Positions 43,907 through 54,100 of a stretch of DNA of 64,000 bases are shown piece after piece. The DNA is taken from positions 62,001 to 126,000 of IMG/VR virus record IMGVR_UViG_3300022752_004319. One strand, given 5' to 3'. Each line of letters begins with the position of its first letter. The stretch's first letter is position 1. Both the position numbers and the translations under genes were made by a program. This stretch comes from a virus. Below the pieces are notes generated by a model. It worked only from the letters and a program-made list of their open reading frames with translations. It made no database searches and was not told the origin of the DNA.

Positions 43907-45289
43907 ATGTCAAGGAACTTCGAATATTTAGGTGAAACATTTCAAATACAACTCATAAATCAACTGATTGTAGAAAAAGAATTTTCACATACCATCCTTG
44001 ATGTTTTAGAGCCAACACACTTCGAAAACAAGTATTTCAAAACACTTGTTCAACTCATCAAAGAATACTACATAAAGTATGAGTGTTCACCATCATTTGA
44101 AACTTTGTTTCAAATAGTGAAGAGTGAATTTCCTCAAGAGTTGATGTTGAAAATCTTAAATGACACAATCACTAAGATCCAAAAAGCACCAAGTGATGGT
44201 ACCGCGTTTGTTCAAGAAAAAGCTCTTAAGTTTTGTAAACAACAAGAACTCCAAAAAGCTATCACAAAATCACAAAAGATTTTGGATAGTGGAGAATTTG
44301 AAAACTACGACAAGTTAGAAGAACTAATCAAAGCAGCACTTCAAGTAGGTGAAAATAACAAAAATGTTTCTGATGTCTTCAATGATTTGGATGATCTTCT
44401 CAGAGAAGACTTTAGACACCCAATTCCGATGGGAATACCTGGATTAGATAATCTTTTGAAGGGTGGTTTATCTAAAGGTGAGTTGGGTGTTATATTGGCC
44501 CCTACTGGGGTTGGGAAGACCTCGATTCTCACAAAAATAGCAAATACCGCATTTAATTTAGGTTATAATGTACTCCAGATATTTTTTGAAGATAATCCGA
44601 AGGTCATACAAAGAAAACATTTTACTATATGGACAGGTATTGCACCTGATGATTTACCAAATCACAAAGAAGAAGTTTTAGCTAAAGCAGATGAAATTAA
44701 AAACAATTTCCAAAACAATTTGTATATCAAAAAATTGGCTTCGGATACGTATACAATGACACAAATCAAAGGTATGGTTCGGAAAATGATAGCGGATGGT
44801 AACCCTGTTGATATGATTGTTTTAGATTATGTTGACTGTGTGGTTCCAGACAAAAACTTGGGGGATGAGTGGAAAAGTGAGGGATCTGTAATGCGAGGAT
44901 ATGAAGCTATGTGTCATGAGGTCGGTGTTGCTGGCTGGACTGCCACACAAGGAAATAGAAGTAGTATTTCATCCGAAATCGTAACCACTGATCAAATGGG
45001 CGGTTCAATCAAGAAAGCTCAAGTTGGTCACGTGATCATCACAGTTGCAAAAACTCTTCAACAAAAAGAAGCAGGACTTGCAACAATAGCTGTGACCAAA
45101 TCAAGAATTGGTAAAGATGGTGTTGTGTTTGAGAATTGTAAATTTGATAACGAAATGCTCATTATTGATACAGAAAACTCGGTGACTTTCTTAGGTTTTG
45201 AAGAAAACAAAGAAGAGAAAAAACGTGATAGAATTAAAGAACTGATGGAACAAAGACAACAAAGATTGTCAGAAAAAACAAAAAACTAA
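43907..45289 (+). CDS. Replicative DNA helicase (DnaB / T4 gp41-like)
   Basis: The 460-residue product has a helical N-terminal domain (about 1-140) and a RecA-fold motor domain: '[31 protein letters not shown]' contains Walker A (APTGVGKT, about 199-206), Walker B is '[10 protein letters not shown]' (about 303-312), and '[10 protein letters not shown]' holds the sensor Gln. This is the hexameric 5'-3' helicase that opens the fork for the gp43-like polymerase. No primase gene (gp61-like) is seen in the window. It is 16 nt upstream of nrdB. Confidence 0.94.
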   Translation: MSRNFEYLGETFQIQLINQLIVEKEFSHTILDVLEPTHFENKYFKTLVQLIKEYYIKYECSPSFETLFQIVKSEFPQELMLKILNDTITKIQKAPSDGTAFVQEKALKFCKQQELQKAITKSQKILDSGEFENYDKLEELIKAALQVGENNKNVSDVFNDLDDLLREDFRHPIPMGIPGLDNLLKGGLSKGELGVILAPTGVGKTSILTKIANTAFNLGYNVLQIFFEDNPKVIQRKHFTIWTGIAPDDLPNHKEEVLAKADEIKNNFQNNLYIKKLASDTYTMTQIKGMVRKMIADGNPVDMIVLDYVDCVVPDKNLGDEWKSEGSVMRGYEAMCHEVGVAGWTATQGNRSSISSEIVTTDQMGGSIKKAQVGHVIITVAKTLQQKEAGLATIAVTKSRIGKDGVVFENCKFDNEMLIIDTENSVTFLGFEENKEEKKRDRIKELMEQRQQRLSEKTKN

Positions 45290-45305
45290 ACTAAATTTAT
45301 TAACT

Positions 45306-46268
45306 ATGGAAAAGATTTTAACAGAAAATCCAAATCGTTTTGTCCTATTCCCAATCCAACATGAGGATTTGTGGAAATTGTATAAACAAGCCCAATCTTG
45401 TTTTTGGACAGCGGAAGAAATTGATCTTCAACAAGATCTAACAGATTGGGAAAGATTAAACGATGGCGAGAAATACTTTGTCAAGAATGTATTGGCATTT
45501 TTCGCGGCATCAGATGGGATTGTAAACGAAAACCTTGCGGAGAATTTTCTTAAGGAAGTTCAGTACACCGAGGCTAAGTTCTTTTACGGTTTTCAAATAA
45601 TGATGGAGAATATCCATTCAGAAACATATTCGCTATTGATTGACACATATATCAAAGATAAAGAAGAACAAAATACATTGTTCAATGCGATTGACACAAT
45701 TCCCGCAGTGGCGAAAAAAGCGGAATGGGCATTGAAATGGATTAGTTCAGCTTCGTTCACCGAACGATTGATTGCATTTGCGGCGGTTGAAGGAATTTTC
45801 TTCTCTGGTTCATTCTGTTCAATTTTTTGGTTGAAGAGACGTGGACTTATGCCAGGGTTAAGTTTTTCGAACGAATTGATTTCTCGTGACGAAGGTCTAC
45901 ATACAAACTTTGCAGTTCATCTGTATCGTCATCATATTGAAGATCAACTATCCAAAGAAAGAGTTTTGGAAATTCTTACCTCAGCACTAACAATTGAAAA
46001 AGAATTTATTACCGAATCACTTCCAGTGGATCTTATTGGTATGAATTCAAAATTGATGTGTCAATATTTGGAATACGTCACAGACAGATTGCTAGTTGAT
46101 TTAGGTATTGGTAAGGTTTATAATTCTGAAAACCCATTTGATTTTATGCAGAATATCGCTTTGGAAAATAAGACAAACTTCTTCGAGAAGAGAGTTTCAG
46201 ACTATTCCAAAAGAGGTGTGGGTGATGTGATTGAAAACAAAGAATTAAATTTTGAAGAAGATTTTTAA
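45306..46268 (+). CDS. nrdB: Ribonucleotide reductase class Ia, small (beta) subunit
   Basis: The 320-residue product carries the diiron ligands D70 (ASDGI), E101 and H104 ([10 protein letters not shown]), E162 (VEGIFF), E196 and H199 (DEGLHTNF). The radical Tyr is present at Y108 within the same MENIHSETY motif, so this is a tyrosyl-radical enzyme. The sequence resembles the eukaryotic/Bacteroidetes-type R2 more than E. coli NrdB. It generates the radical that NrdA uses to make deoxynucleotides. It precedes nrdA by 11 nt and the two must be cotranscribed. Confidence 0.96.
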   Translation: MEKILTENPNRFVLFPIQHEDLWKLYKQAQSCFWTAEEIDLQQDLTDWERLNDGEKYFVKNVLAFFAASDGIVNENLAENFLKEVQYTEAKFFYGFQIMMENIHSETYSLLIDTYIKDKEEQNTLFNAIDTIPAVAKKAEWALKWISSASFTERLIAFAAVEGIFFSGSFCSIFWLKRRGLMPGLSFSNELISRDEGLHTNFAVHLYRHHIEDQLSKERVLEILTSALTIEKEFITESLPVDLIGMNSKLMCQYLEYVTDRLLVDLGIGKVYNSENPFDFMQNIALENKTNFFEKRVSDYSKRGVGDVIENKELNFEEDF

Positions 46269-46279
46269 AATTGAAAATA

Positions 46280-48739
46280 ATGGAAGTTGTAAAAAGAGAC
46301 GGTACTAGAGAATACGTGAAGTTTGAAAAAATTTCATCAAGAATTAAAAAGCAAACCTATGGTTTGAACGAAGACTATGTTGACTATTTTGAAGTATCCA
46401 AAAAAGTAATTGCTGGTTTGTATGATGGGGTCACAACCGAAGAACTAGATAGATTAGCAGCTGAAACCTCAGCCTCATTGGTGACCAGTCACCCAGACTA
46501 TTCAACACTAGCTGCTCGTATTGCGATCACCTCGTTGTACAAAAGGGTTGATAAAAGATTCACCGAAACAGCTGACAAATTATACCACTACATCAATCCA
46601 AAAACTGGTGAAAAGGCTGGTATGATTTCAGATGATGTATACAAAGTAATTGTAAAGAACGCAAAAGAGTTGGATGCTATGGTAGTACATGATCGAGACT
46701 TCAACTTTGACTACTTTGGTTTTAAAACATTGGAGAAGAGTTACTTGTTAAAAATGTTTGGCGAGGTCGCAGAAACTCCTCAACATTTATACATGCGAGT
46801 TGCTGTAGGTATCTGGCTTGACGATTTGGAAATGGTTCAAAAGACCTACGATATGTTGTCACAAGGATTGTTTACTCACGCAACACCAACACTTTTTAAT
46901 GCTGGGACAAAAAGACCACAACTAAGTTCGTGTTTTTTGTTAGATATTGACGATGACTCAATTCCTGGAATTTATAAAACATTGTCAGACTGTGCGGTAA
47001 TTTCTCAAAATGCTGGGGGTATTGGAGTTAATATCCACAAAATTAGAGCCAAAGGTTCTTATATCAAAGGTACAAATGGAAGTTCAAATGGTATTGTACC
47101 GATGTTAAAGGTCTTTAATGAAACCGCCCGTTATGTTGACCAAGGGGGCGGTAGGAGAAAAGGATCAATTGCGGTCTATCTTGAACCTTGGCACGCTGAT
47201 GTATTCGACTTTTTGGACTTGAGAAAAAACCATGGAAAAGAAGAAATGCGGGCACGTGATTTGTTTTTAGCGATGTGGACACCAAATCTGTTTATGGAAA
47301 GGGTCGAGTCCGATGGTTTATGGTCGTTGTTCTCTCCAGATGAAGTGCCAGGTTTGATTGATGCTTATGACTCACCTGAAGATAAAAAATTCACCGAACT
47401 CTATACCAAATATGAAAGAGATGGTAAGGCTATCAAAACGATCAAAGCTCGAGAACTTTGGGAGAAGATTTTGGATTCACAAATTGAAACAGGCACTCCG
47501 TATATGTTATACAAAGACGCTGTAAACTACAAATCCAATCAAAAAAATCTAGGAACTATAAAGAGCGGAAATTTATGCTGCGAAATAGTACAATTTACCA
47601 GTAAAGATGAGATTGCGGTTTGTAATTTAGCATCTGTAGCACTACCAAAATTTATTGACATTCCTTCAGGGAAAGTTCGAGAAAAAAATAAAAAACTTAG
47701 AACTTACAATTTTAAAAAATTGTACGAGGTTGTATATCAAATGACAAATAATTTGAACAGAGTTATTGATATTAATTATTACCCAACACCTGAAACTAAA
47801 AATTCAAATTTGAGACACCGTCCGATTGGTCTTGGGGTTCAAGGTTTAGCCGATACTTTTGCTATGTTATCTATACCATTTGAAAGTCCCGAAGCACAAA
47901 AATTGAATAAAGAAATTTTTGAGACAATTTACTTTGCAGCTCTTACGGCATCCAATGATCTAGCAAAAAGAGATGGTACCTACGCTTCTTATTATGGTTC
48001 ACCAGCTTCATTCGGTAAATTACAGTTTGAATTTTGGGGTGTGGATGTTGATCAACTATCAGGTCTATGGGACTGGTATGGACTTAAAGAGTCAATCAAA
48101 GAACACGGATTACGTAACTCTTTGTTAGTAGCTCCAATGCCTACCGCAAGTACTGCACAAATTCTAGGGAACAATGAATGTTTTGAACCGTTCACAACAA
48201 ATCTTTATAAAAGAAATGTATTAAGTGGTGAGTTTGTAATTATCAACAAACATTTAGTTGATGATTTAGTTAACATTGGAATGTGGAACGACAGAATTAG
48301 ATTGAAGTTATTTGATGGAAATGGTTCAGTCCAAAATATTGAAGAAATACCTGCAGACATCAGAGAAGTTTACAAAACCGTTTGGGAAATGAAAGGTAAA
48401 ACAATTTTGGATATGGCACGTGATCGAGCTGCTTTTATTGATCAGTCACAATCACTCAACTTGTTTATGCAGGATGTTACACCCTCAAAACTATCTTCAG
48501 CGCATATGTATGGTTGGAAATTAGGTCTCAAAACAGGTATGTATTACTTGAGAACCAAAGCTAAAGCCGCGGCCATTAAAGGTTTAGGTGTTGATATGTC
48601 TCAATTAAATTCTTTGGAAACGGAAGAAAAAACCACACCAAAAATTAAAATTGAAAACAACAACCTAAATATTTCAGAAGAAATGTTGAATAAAGTTTGC
48701 TCGTTAGATGATCCAGATTGTTTGACTTGTAGTTCTTAA
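46280..48739 (+). CDS. nrdA: Ribonucleotide reductase class I, large (alpha) subunit
   Basis: The 819-residue product has an N-terminal ATP-cone (VVKRDGTREYVKFEKISSRI), the active-site Cys of 'QLSSCFLL', the N-x-C-x-E set in 'SGNLCCEIVQF' with the partner Cys in 'EIAVCNLAS', 'PMPTASTAQILGNNECFEP', and a C-terminal redox pair 'DCLTCSS'. All catalytic cysteines are present. ATG 46280 is chosen over a TTG three codons earlier. It reduces ribonucleoside diphosphates. No thioredoxin or glutaredoxin gene is in the window, so the C-terminal pair is probably recharged by the host. Confidence 0.96.
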   Translation: MEVVKRDGTREYVKFEKISSRIKKQTYGLNEDYVDYFEVSKKVIAGLYDGVTTEELDRLAAETSASLVTSHPDYSTLAARIAITSLYKRVDKRFTETADKLYHYINPKTGEKAGMISDDVYKVIVKNAKELDAMVVHDRDFNFDYFGFKTLEKSYLLKMFGEVAETPQHLYMRVAVGIWLDDLEMVQKTYDMLSQGLFTHATPTLFNAGTKRPQLSSCFLLDIDDDSIPGIYKTLSDCAVISQNAGGIGVNIHKIRAKGSYIKGTNGSSNGIVPMLKVFNETARYVDQGGGRRKGSIAVYLEPWHADVFDFLDLRKNHGKEEMRARDLFLAMWTPNLFMERVESDGLWSLFSPDEVPGLIDAYDSPEDKKFTELYTKYERDGKAIKTIKARELWEKILDSQIETGTPYMLYKDAVNYKSNQKNLGTIKSGNLCCEIVQFTSKDEIAVCNLASVALPKFIDIPSGKVREKNKKLRTYNFKKLYEVVYQMTNNLNRVIDINYYPTPETKNSNLRHRPIGLGVQGLADTFAMLSIPFESPEAQKLNKEIFETIYFAALTASNDLAKRDGTYASYYGSPASFGKLQFEFWGVDVDQLSGLWDWYGLKESIKEHGLRNSLLVAPMPTASTAQILGNNECFEPFTTNLYKRNVLSGEFVIINKHLVDDLVNIGMWNDRIRLKLFDGNGSVQNIEEIPADIREVYKTVWEMKGKTILDMARDRAAFIDQSQSLNLFMQDVTPSKLSSAHMYGWKLGLKTGMYYLRTKAKAAAIKGLGVDMSQLNSLETEEKTTPKIKIENNNLNISEEMLNKVCSLDDPDCLTCSS

Positions 48740-48740
48740 A

Positions 48741-48770
48741 AATATATCACAAAATTCAAGGTGATATATT
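48741..48770 (+). repeat. Perfect 10-bp inverted repeat between nrdA and gp25
   Basis: AATATATCAC and GTGATATATT flank a 10-nt AAAATTCAAG loop. The right arm overlaps the promoter-like motif of the gp25 gene. There is no T-run, so it may be an operator or an RNA hairpin, not a standard terminator. Confidence 0.85.
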
Positions 48771-48773
48771 TAT
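48764..48773 (+). promoter_or_regulatory. ATATATTTAT motif, gp25-gp6 unit
   Basis: It ends 4 nt before the gp25 ATG and overlaps the right arm of the inverted repeat. Confidence 0.45.
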
Positions 48774-48777
48774 TTAC

Positions 48778-49239
48778 ATGGCGCAAGGAAAGACATATGG
48801 AATAAGTTTTCCATTCGTGGATAGTATTGAAGGTAAGTATTTGGAGTTAACCGAATATGCAACCGAAGAAATTCGAACAAATCTTATTCATCTTCTTTTG
48901 ACAAGAAAAGGTAGTCGTTACTTTCTTCCAAATTTTGGGACAAGATTATACGAATACATTTTCCAACCTATGGATGGGCCAACATTTGCCGAGATTGAAT
49001 CTGAAATTCGTGACTCAGTCCAACAATTCCTACCTAATTTACAGATTACAAATATAGTTATACGAGCAGCTTCTGATGAGGCTGCTGGTATGACTGTAAC
49101 CACTGCTGGTAATGTTGTAAATCCAGAACTCACACTTCCCAATCAAAATGTGTCCGAATATACAGCAAAAGTTAGAATTGATTATGCTATTTCTAATGAT
49201 GTATTTAATTCTAAAGACTTTGTAATTATTAATATCTAA
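48778..49239 (+). CDS. Baseplate wedge protein (gp25-like)
   Basis: The 153-residue product contains the gp25/GPW family pattern: 'IRTNLIHLLLTRKGSRYFLPNFGTRLYEYIF' followed by 'IESEIRDSVQQFLPNLQITNI', including the invariant 'G.R...P.FG..L'. In contractile tails gp25 forms the core wedge bundle and contacts the sheath, starting its polymerisation. An unusual C-terminal insertion (about 105-135) is present. It is followed by gp6 after 1 nt, as expected for wedge partners. Confidence 0.94.
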   Translation: MAQGKTYGISFPFVDSIEGKYLELTEYATEEIRTNLIHLLLTRKGSRYFLPNFGTRLYEYIFQPMDGPTFAEIESEIRDSVQQFLPNLQITNIVIRAASDEAAGMTVTTAGNVVNPELTLPNQNVSEYTAKVRIDYAISNDVFNSKDFVIINI

Positions 49240-49240
49240 T

Positions 49241-51082
49241 ATGGCTGAAAGAAAAATATCATACACGGCAAGGGATTTTGTGACAATTCGACAAGAACTC
49301 ATCGATTACACTAGGACATACTATCCTGATTTAATTGATAATTTTAATGATGCTGCAATATTTTCAGTGTTCTTAGATTTAAATGCCGCAGTTGCGGACA
49401 ATCTTCATTATAATATTGATAGAAGTATTCAAGAAACCGTATTACAATTTGCACAACAAAGATCTTCTATCTACAATATTGCAAGGACTTATGGACTCAA
49501 AATACCTGGACAAAGACCTTCCGTGGCTTTGGTTGATTTTTCAATAACAGTACCAGCATTTGGAGATAAAGAGGATGAGAGATATTTAGGAACACTAAGG
49601 AGAGGAAGTCAAGTCATAGGTGCTGGACAAATATTCGAAACCGTTTATGATGTAAATTTTGCATCACCGTTTAATGTTGATGGGGTACCTAATAGGTTAA
49701 AAATTCCTAATTTTGATACAAATAATAATTTAATTAATTATACAATTACAAAGAGAGAGACGGTAGTAAATGGAATAACTAAAGTATACAAAAGAACAAT
49801 ATTACCAAATGATGTAACACCTTTCTTCAGTTTCTTTTTACCAGAAAAAAATGTATTGGGTATAACATCTATGATACAAAAACCCGGTACCGCATATTCA
49901 AATGTTCCTTCAGATCAAGAGTTTTTGGGTCTACAAGGTAGATGGTATGAAGTTCCAGCACTTGCTGAAAGTAGAATTTTTGTAGAAGACCCATCAAAAC
50001 CATCAGATGACCCAGCGATTAAAGTCGGTGTCTATGTAGAAACACAACAGAGGTTTATCACAGAATATACACCAGAAGGTTTTTATAAAATAACTTTTGG
50101 TGGTGGAACTAATACAGCCGACGATCAACTAAGAGAATTTACAGCACTTGATGTCCCACTCAAAATTCAACGGTATCAAAACAATTCATTAGCTCTAGGT
50201 TCTATTCCTCAAGCTAACACTACATTATTTATTCAGTACAGAATTGGTGGTGGCCTTGGGACAAACTTAGGTGTGAATGTTATTAATCAAATTGGAACTG
50301 TAAATTTCTTTGTAAATGGTCCATCAGAAACTGTAAATAATCAAGTGGTAAATTCATTGGTTTGTAATAATCCCGTAGCAGCAATTGGTGGTGCGGGTTA
50401 TCCATCAACAGAGGAAGTTCGTAATTATGTTACCTATAATTTTAGTGCTCAAAATAGGGCTGTTACCATTCAGGATTATGAAGCTGTTTTAAGAAATATG
50501 CCACCACAATTTGGAGCTCCAGCAAAAGTTTCAGTGACAGAAAATAATAATAAAATAAATGTTAATATCCTTTCATATAATCAAGACGGTAGGTTGGTAT
50601 CAGAAGTTTCTCAAACTTTAAAAAATAATATTGCAGAATACTTGTCAAATTACAGAATGATTAATGATTATGTAAATGTTGGTAGCGCTCAAGTTATTGA
50701 TGTTGCGGTGGATACGTCAGTTGTTTTGGATGCATCACAAAATCAAGGTGTTGTGATTACTAACATAATTGATAAAATTACAACTTTTTTCAGTCCAGCT
50801 TTCAGAGGAATGGGTCAGAACATTGTACTATCTGAACTTTACAGAATAATCCAAAATGAAAATGGTGTTTTAAGTGTCAACGAAATTTCAATCTTTGGTA
50901 AAGTCGGTGGACAATATTCATCCGCACAAACATCAATGCCTTATTCTGACCCAGAAACAAAAAAAATATCTTTAGTTGACAATACAATATTTGCAGAACC
51001 AAATCAAATATATCAAGTCAGGTTTCCAAATAGGGATATTACTGTGAGAACAAAGAATTATCAATCTATAATTTTTACTTAA
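49241..51082 (+). CDS. Baseplate wedge protein (gp6-like, baseplate J family)
   Basis: The 613-residue product begins 'ISYTARDFVTIRQELIDYTRTYYPD..DNFNDAAIFSVFLDLNAAVADNLHYNIDR', the signature N-terminus of gp6 wedge proteins, and has 'IQDYEAVLRNMPPQFGAPAKVSV' in the baseplate-J core (about 405-440). T4 gp6 has 660 residues. It dimerises around the hub with gp25 and gp7 to build the inner baseplate ring. Start and spacing show coupling with gp25. Confidence 0.94.
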   Translation: MAERKISYTARDFVTIRQELIDYTRTYYPDLIDNFNDAAIFSVFLDLNAAVADNLHYNIDRSIQETVLQFAQQRSSIYNIARTYGLKIPGQRPSVALVDFSITVPAFGDKEDERYLGTLRRGSQVIGAGQIFETVYDVNFASPFNVDGVPNRLKIPNFDTNNNLINYTITKRETVVNGITKVYKRTILPNDVTPFFSFFLPEKNVLGITSMIQKPGTAYSNVPSDQEFLGLQGRWYEVPALAESRIFVEDPSKPSDDPAIKVGVYVETQQRFITEYTPEGFYKITFGGGTNTADDQLREFTALDVPLKIQRYQNNSLALGSIPQANTTLFIQYRIGGGLGTNLGVNVINQIGTVNFFVNGPSETVNNQVVNSLVCNNPVAAIGGAGYPSTEEVRNYVTYNFSAQNRAVTIQDYEAVLRNMPPQFGAPAKVSVTENNNKINVNILSYNQDGRLVSEVSQTLKNNIAEYLSNYRMINDYVNVGSAQVIDVAVDTSVVLDASQNQGVVITNIIDKITTFFSPAFRGMGQNIVLSELYRIIQNENGVLSVNEISIFGKVGGQYSSAQTSMPYSDPETKKISLVDNTIFAEPNQIYQVRFPNRDITVRTKNYQSIIFT

Positions 51083-51132
51083 CAATTTATTTCCTAATTC
51101 AGTCAACTACATTTTGAAAAATAGTACTATTA

Positions 51133-51140
51133 CTATTTAT
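51133..51140 (+). promoter_or_regulatory. CTATTTAT motif, gp7-position gene
   Basis: It lies 16 nt before the ATG at 51157. Confidence 0.4.
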
Positions 51141-51156
51141 TCAAAAAGGGATTTTT

Positions 51157-54100
51157 ATGTCCAATAGTTACAGAATTAGAACACAAGTAGGTGTAGACAA
51201 ACAAATTAATTTACAGTTGGATCAAGACTTTGACCAATTGGAAATACTATCTTTAAAAATAAGACAACAAGATGTCTATCCACGTTTTTGTGCTGACTAT
51301 GGAGTTGTTACTGGTCGAGTTGTTGTTAATGATGGGTTTGGTGTTCCAAATGTTAAGATTAGTGTATTTGTTCCTTTGGACCAAGTTGACCAAAACAACG
51401 AGATAATTTCAAACTTATATCCTTACAGAAATATTACTGATATAAATGATGATGGTTATAGATATAATTTATTACCATATCAAAAACAACACGGTGGTCA
51501 CACACCAACAGGTACATTTCCTTCCAAACAAGACATTGTCACTAATCCAGCTCTAGTTGAGATTTATGATAAATATTACAAATATACAGTCAAAACTAAT
51601 GGAAGTGGTGACTTTATGATAACAGGTGTTCCATTAGGTGAATGGCAACTTGTAATGGATTGTGATTTATCAGATATTGGACCATTTTCGGTCTCACCAC
51701 AAGATTTAGTCGACATTGGATTAGCAACACCAGAACAAATTGATGGAAATAAATTCCCATCATCATCAAACTTATTACAATTACCTCAAATTATTAATCA
51801 AATTCAAACAATACAAGTTTTACCATTTTGGGGCGATCCAACAACATGTCAAATAAGAATTACAAGACAAGATTTTGATTTACAAGACTCTGGTGTTCGG
51901 ATAAAACCAACCGCCTTATTTATGGGGTCTTTGTTCACTAATGTGGATGAACAGAGTTTAAGTAAAAGATGTAGACCAACTAAAGGAATTGGTAATTTAT
52001 GTAATTTGACCACAGGTTATGGTGAAATAATTGCTGTAAGACAAACAATATTTAATGATGACGACGGGTACCCAATACTTGAACAAGCAACATTACCAGC
52101 GGGTGGCAAAGTAATTGACGAAGATGGTACGTTTCTTTTGAACGTTCCAATGAACATGGACTATGTAACAACAAATGAATTCGGAGAACAAATTATAAGT
52201 TTGGACCCAACTGTCGGAATTCCAACTACAGGGAAATATAGATTTAAAATTAAATACGATCAACCTTCCACGTTTCAAAAAAGAGAAATAAGAAGAGGGT
52301 ATTTTTTAGTACCAAATATAAAAGAATATGGTTGGACAGATGCTGATAAAGACCCTGCGTACCAAATATTAAATAATAATTCCACAAATCAAAAACATTA
52401 TAAAATGTTCCAAAGTTCGTACTATTTTGGTTTGGATTGGAGCGGTTACACAAATGGTTTTAACCAAAATGAATTAAATGACAGGGTTAGTGAAATAATA
52501 AATTGTAAAGACACTTTTTATCAAATGAGATTTAATAAAGTGTACACTACTGCACAATTAATCGATAATTTTAAAAGTGGAGTCAATTACAATAGATTTG
52601 TTGCAATAAAAGATATTTCAGATCAAACTTGCGAAAGTGAAATAAATAAATTTCCAGCTACTGACGCCAACTACAAATTTGATTTTTTGTATTTTATAGT
52701 GAATCTTTTTATTAGTAATTTTAGTTTACTATTATTTGTTTTAATTCCACTGATACACATGGTTTCACTTTTACTAACTTTAGTAAGAGAAATTTTTATT
52801 CTGATCATACTCCCAATTGCAAATTTAGTTTACAAATTATGTGGATGGGCACGCAAAGCTGGATTTAGGGTAAAATGTAAAAAACCACCAACAGCTAGAG
52901 AAATAAGAAAAAGATTTCCAACATTGAAAAAAATCAAAGTACCAATATTAACATATCCAGATTGTGAGGCCTGTGATTGTGCTGGTGAAAATATAGATGG
53001 TACTGGTGATTTTATAGATCTAAGTTGTAATGCTGACCTAAACAACTCGACTAGTTGGTCAGCACCCCAACCTAGAAACGATAACGATGATAGGAATACG
53101 ATCGAACTTGACAGAATACAATATATGTGGTCAGGATGGGCATGGGACGATGTTGAGGAGCGAGGATTTAGATTTGAACAAAGATTACCATTAGCATCAA
53201 AAGTAGATGGTCGTATTCGAGATTGGAAATATTTTGTGAACTGTTTACCGCCTTGGGAAATCATAAATAAATTTTCTTTAAAAGGAAATTATTTTGACAA
53301 CCTACAGGGTATTCCGGGTATTAGTAGAATTGATGTAAAATTCAACCCAGACTATAACCAAGGAACAGGTCATTCCGACAATGTTGTTGCGTTACTTGTT
53401 GATGAACAATGTTTCAGTTCATTGTCAGGACAAACATTACTTTCATTTCAGAATCCTAACTTATCAAAAGATGTAAATGCTGCAAATGTTATTTCAGGGA
53501 ACACTTTGACAAATGGTTCAATATCAGTCACATATGCTAACCCAACAAATATTATAGGATCAGCCTTGACAACAAATTATATTATTGGAAGTGGAGGTAC
53601 ACCGACATTTAGTGCCTCAAGTTATTATTTCTCTTCAGATATAGAATATTTTCAAGTAATTACAGGTATTTCCTACAATCAATTTTACAATCAAAACGTG
53701 GATACTCGTGATGTTGATAGTTTAGGAAAACAACTTACAAAAAAATTTACGCTATTTTGGGATCCAGAAGGACGACAATCAGGGGCACCATTTTTTGATG
53801 ATACTTTAAATAATTACCTAAATTATTATAAAGGTGAACAACTTTATATCGTATTTATGGTAAGAGGTGTGGATCCTTTTAGTGGAAAACACAAGGTAAG
53901 ATATGATATTTCCAGACTGTTTGGATATCGATCCAAAAACCAAGTTGTAGTTGAAGGTAATTATTATTTGAATGTTCCGATCCAGCCAGGTGGAAGATGT
54001 GTGAGACACGATCAACTTACGACTAATGATTCAGTACAAAATGATTGGGTCAACCCTAGTTTTAATTTCGGTCAACCAAACATTAAAATATATTTTGAAT

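Noticed and set aside
46271-46279. TTG start three codons before the nrdA ATG
   Set aside because: ATG 46280 begins directly with the ATP-cone sequence expected for the family.
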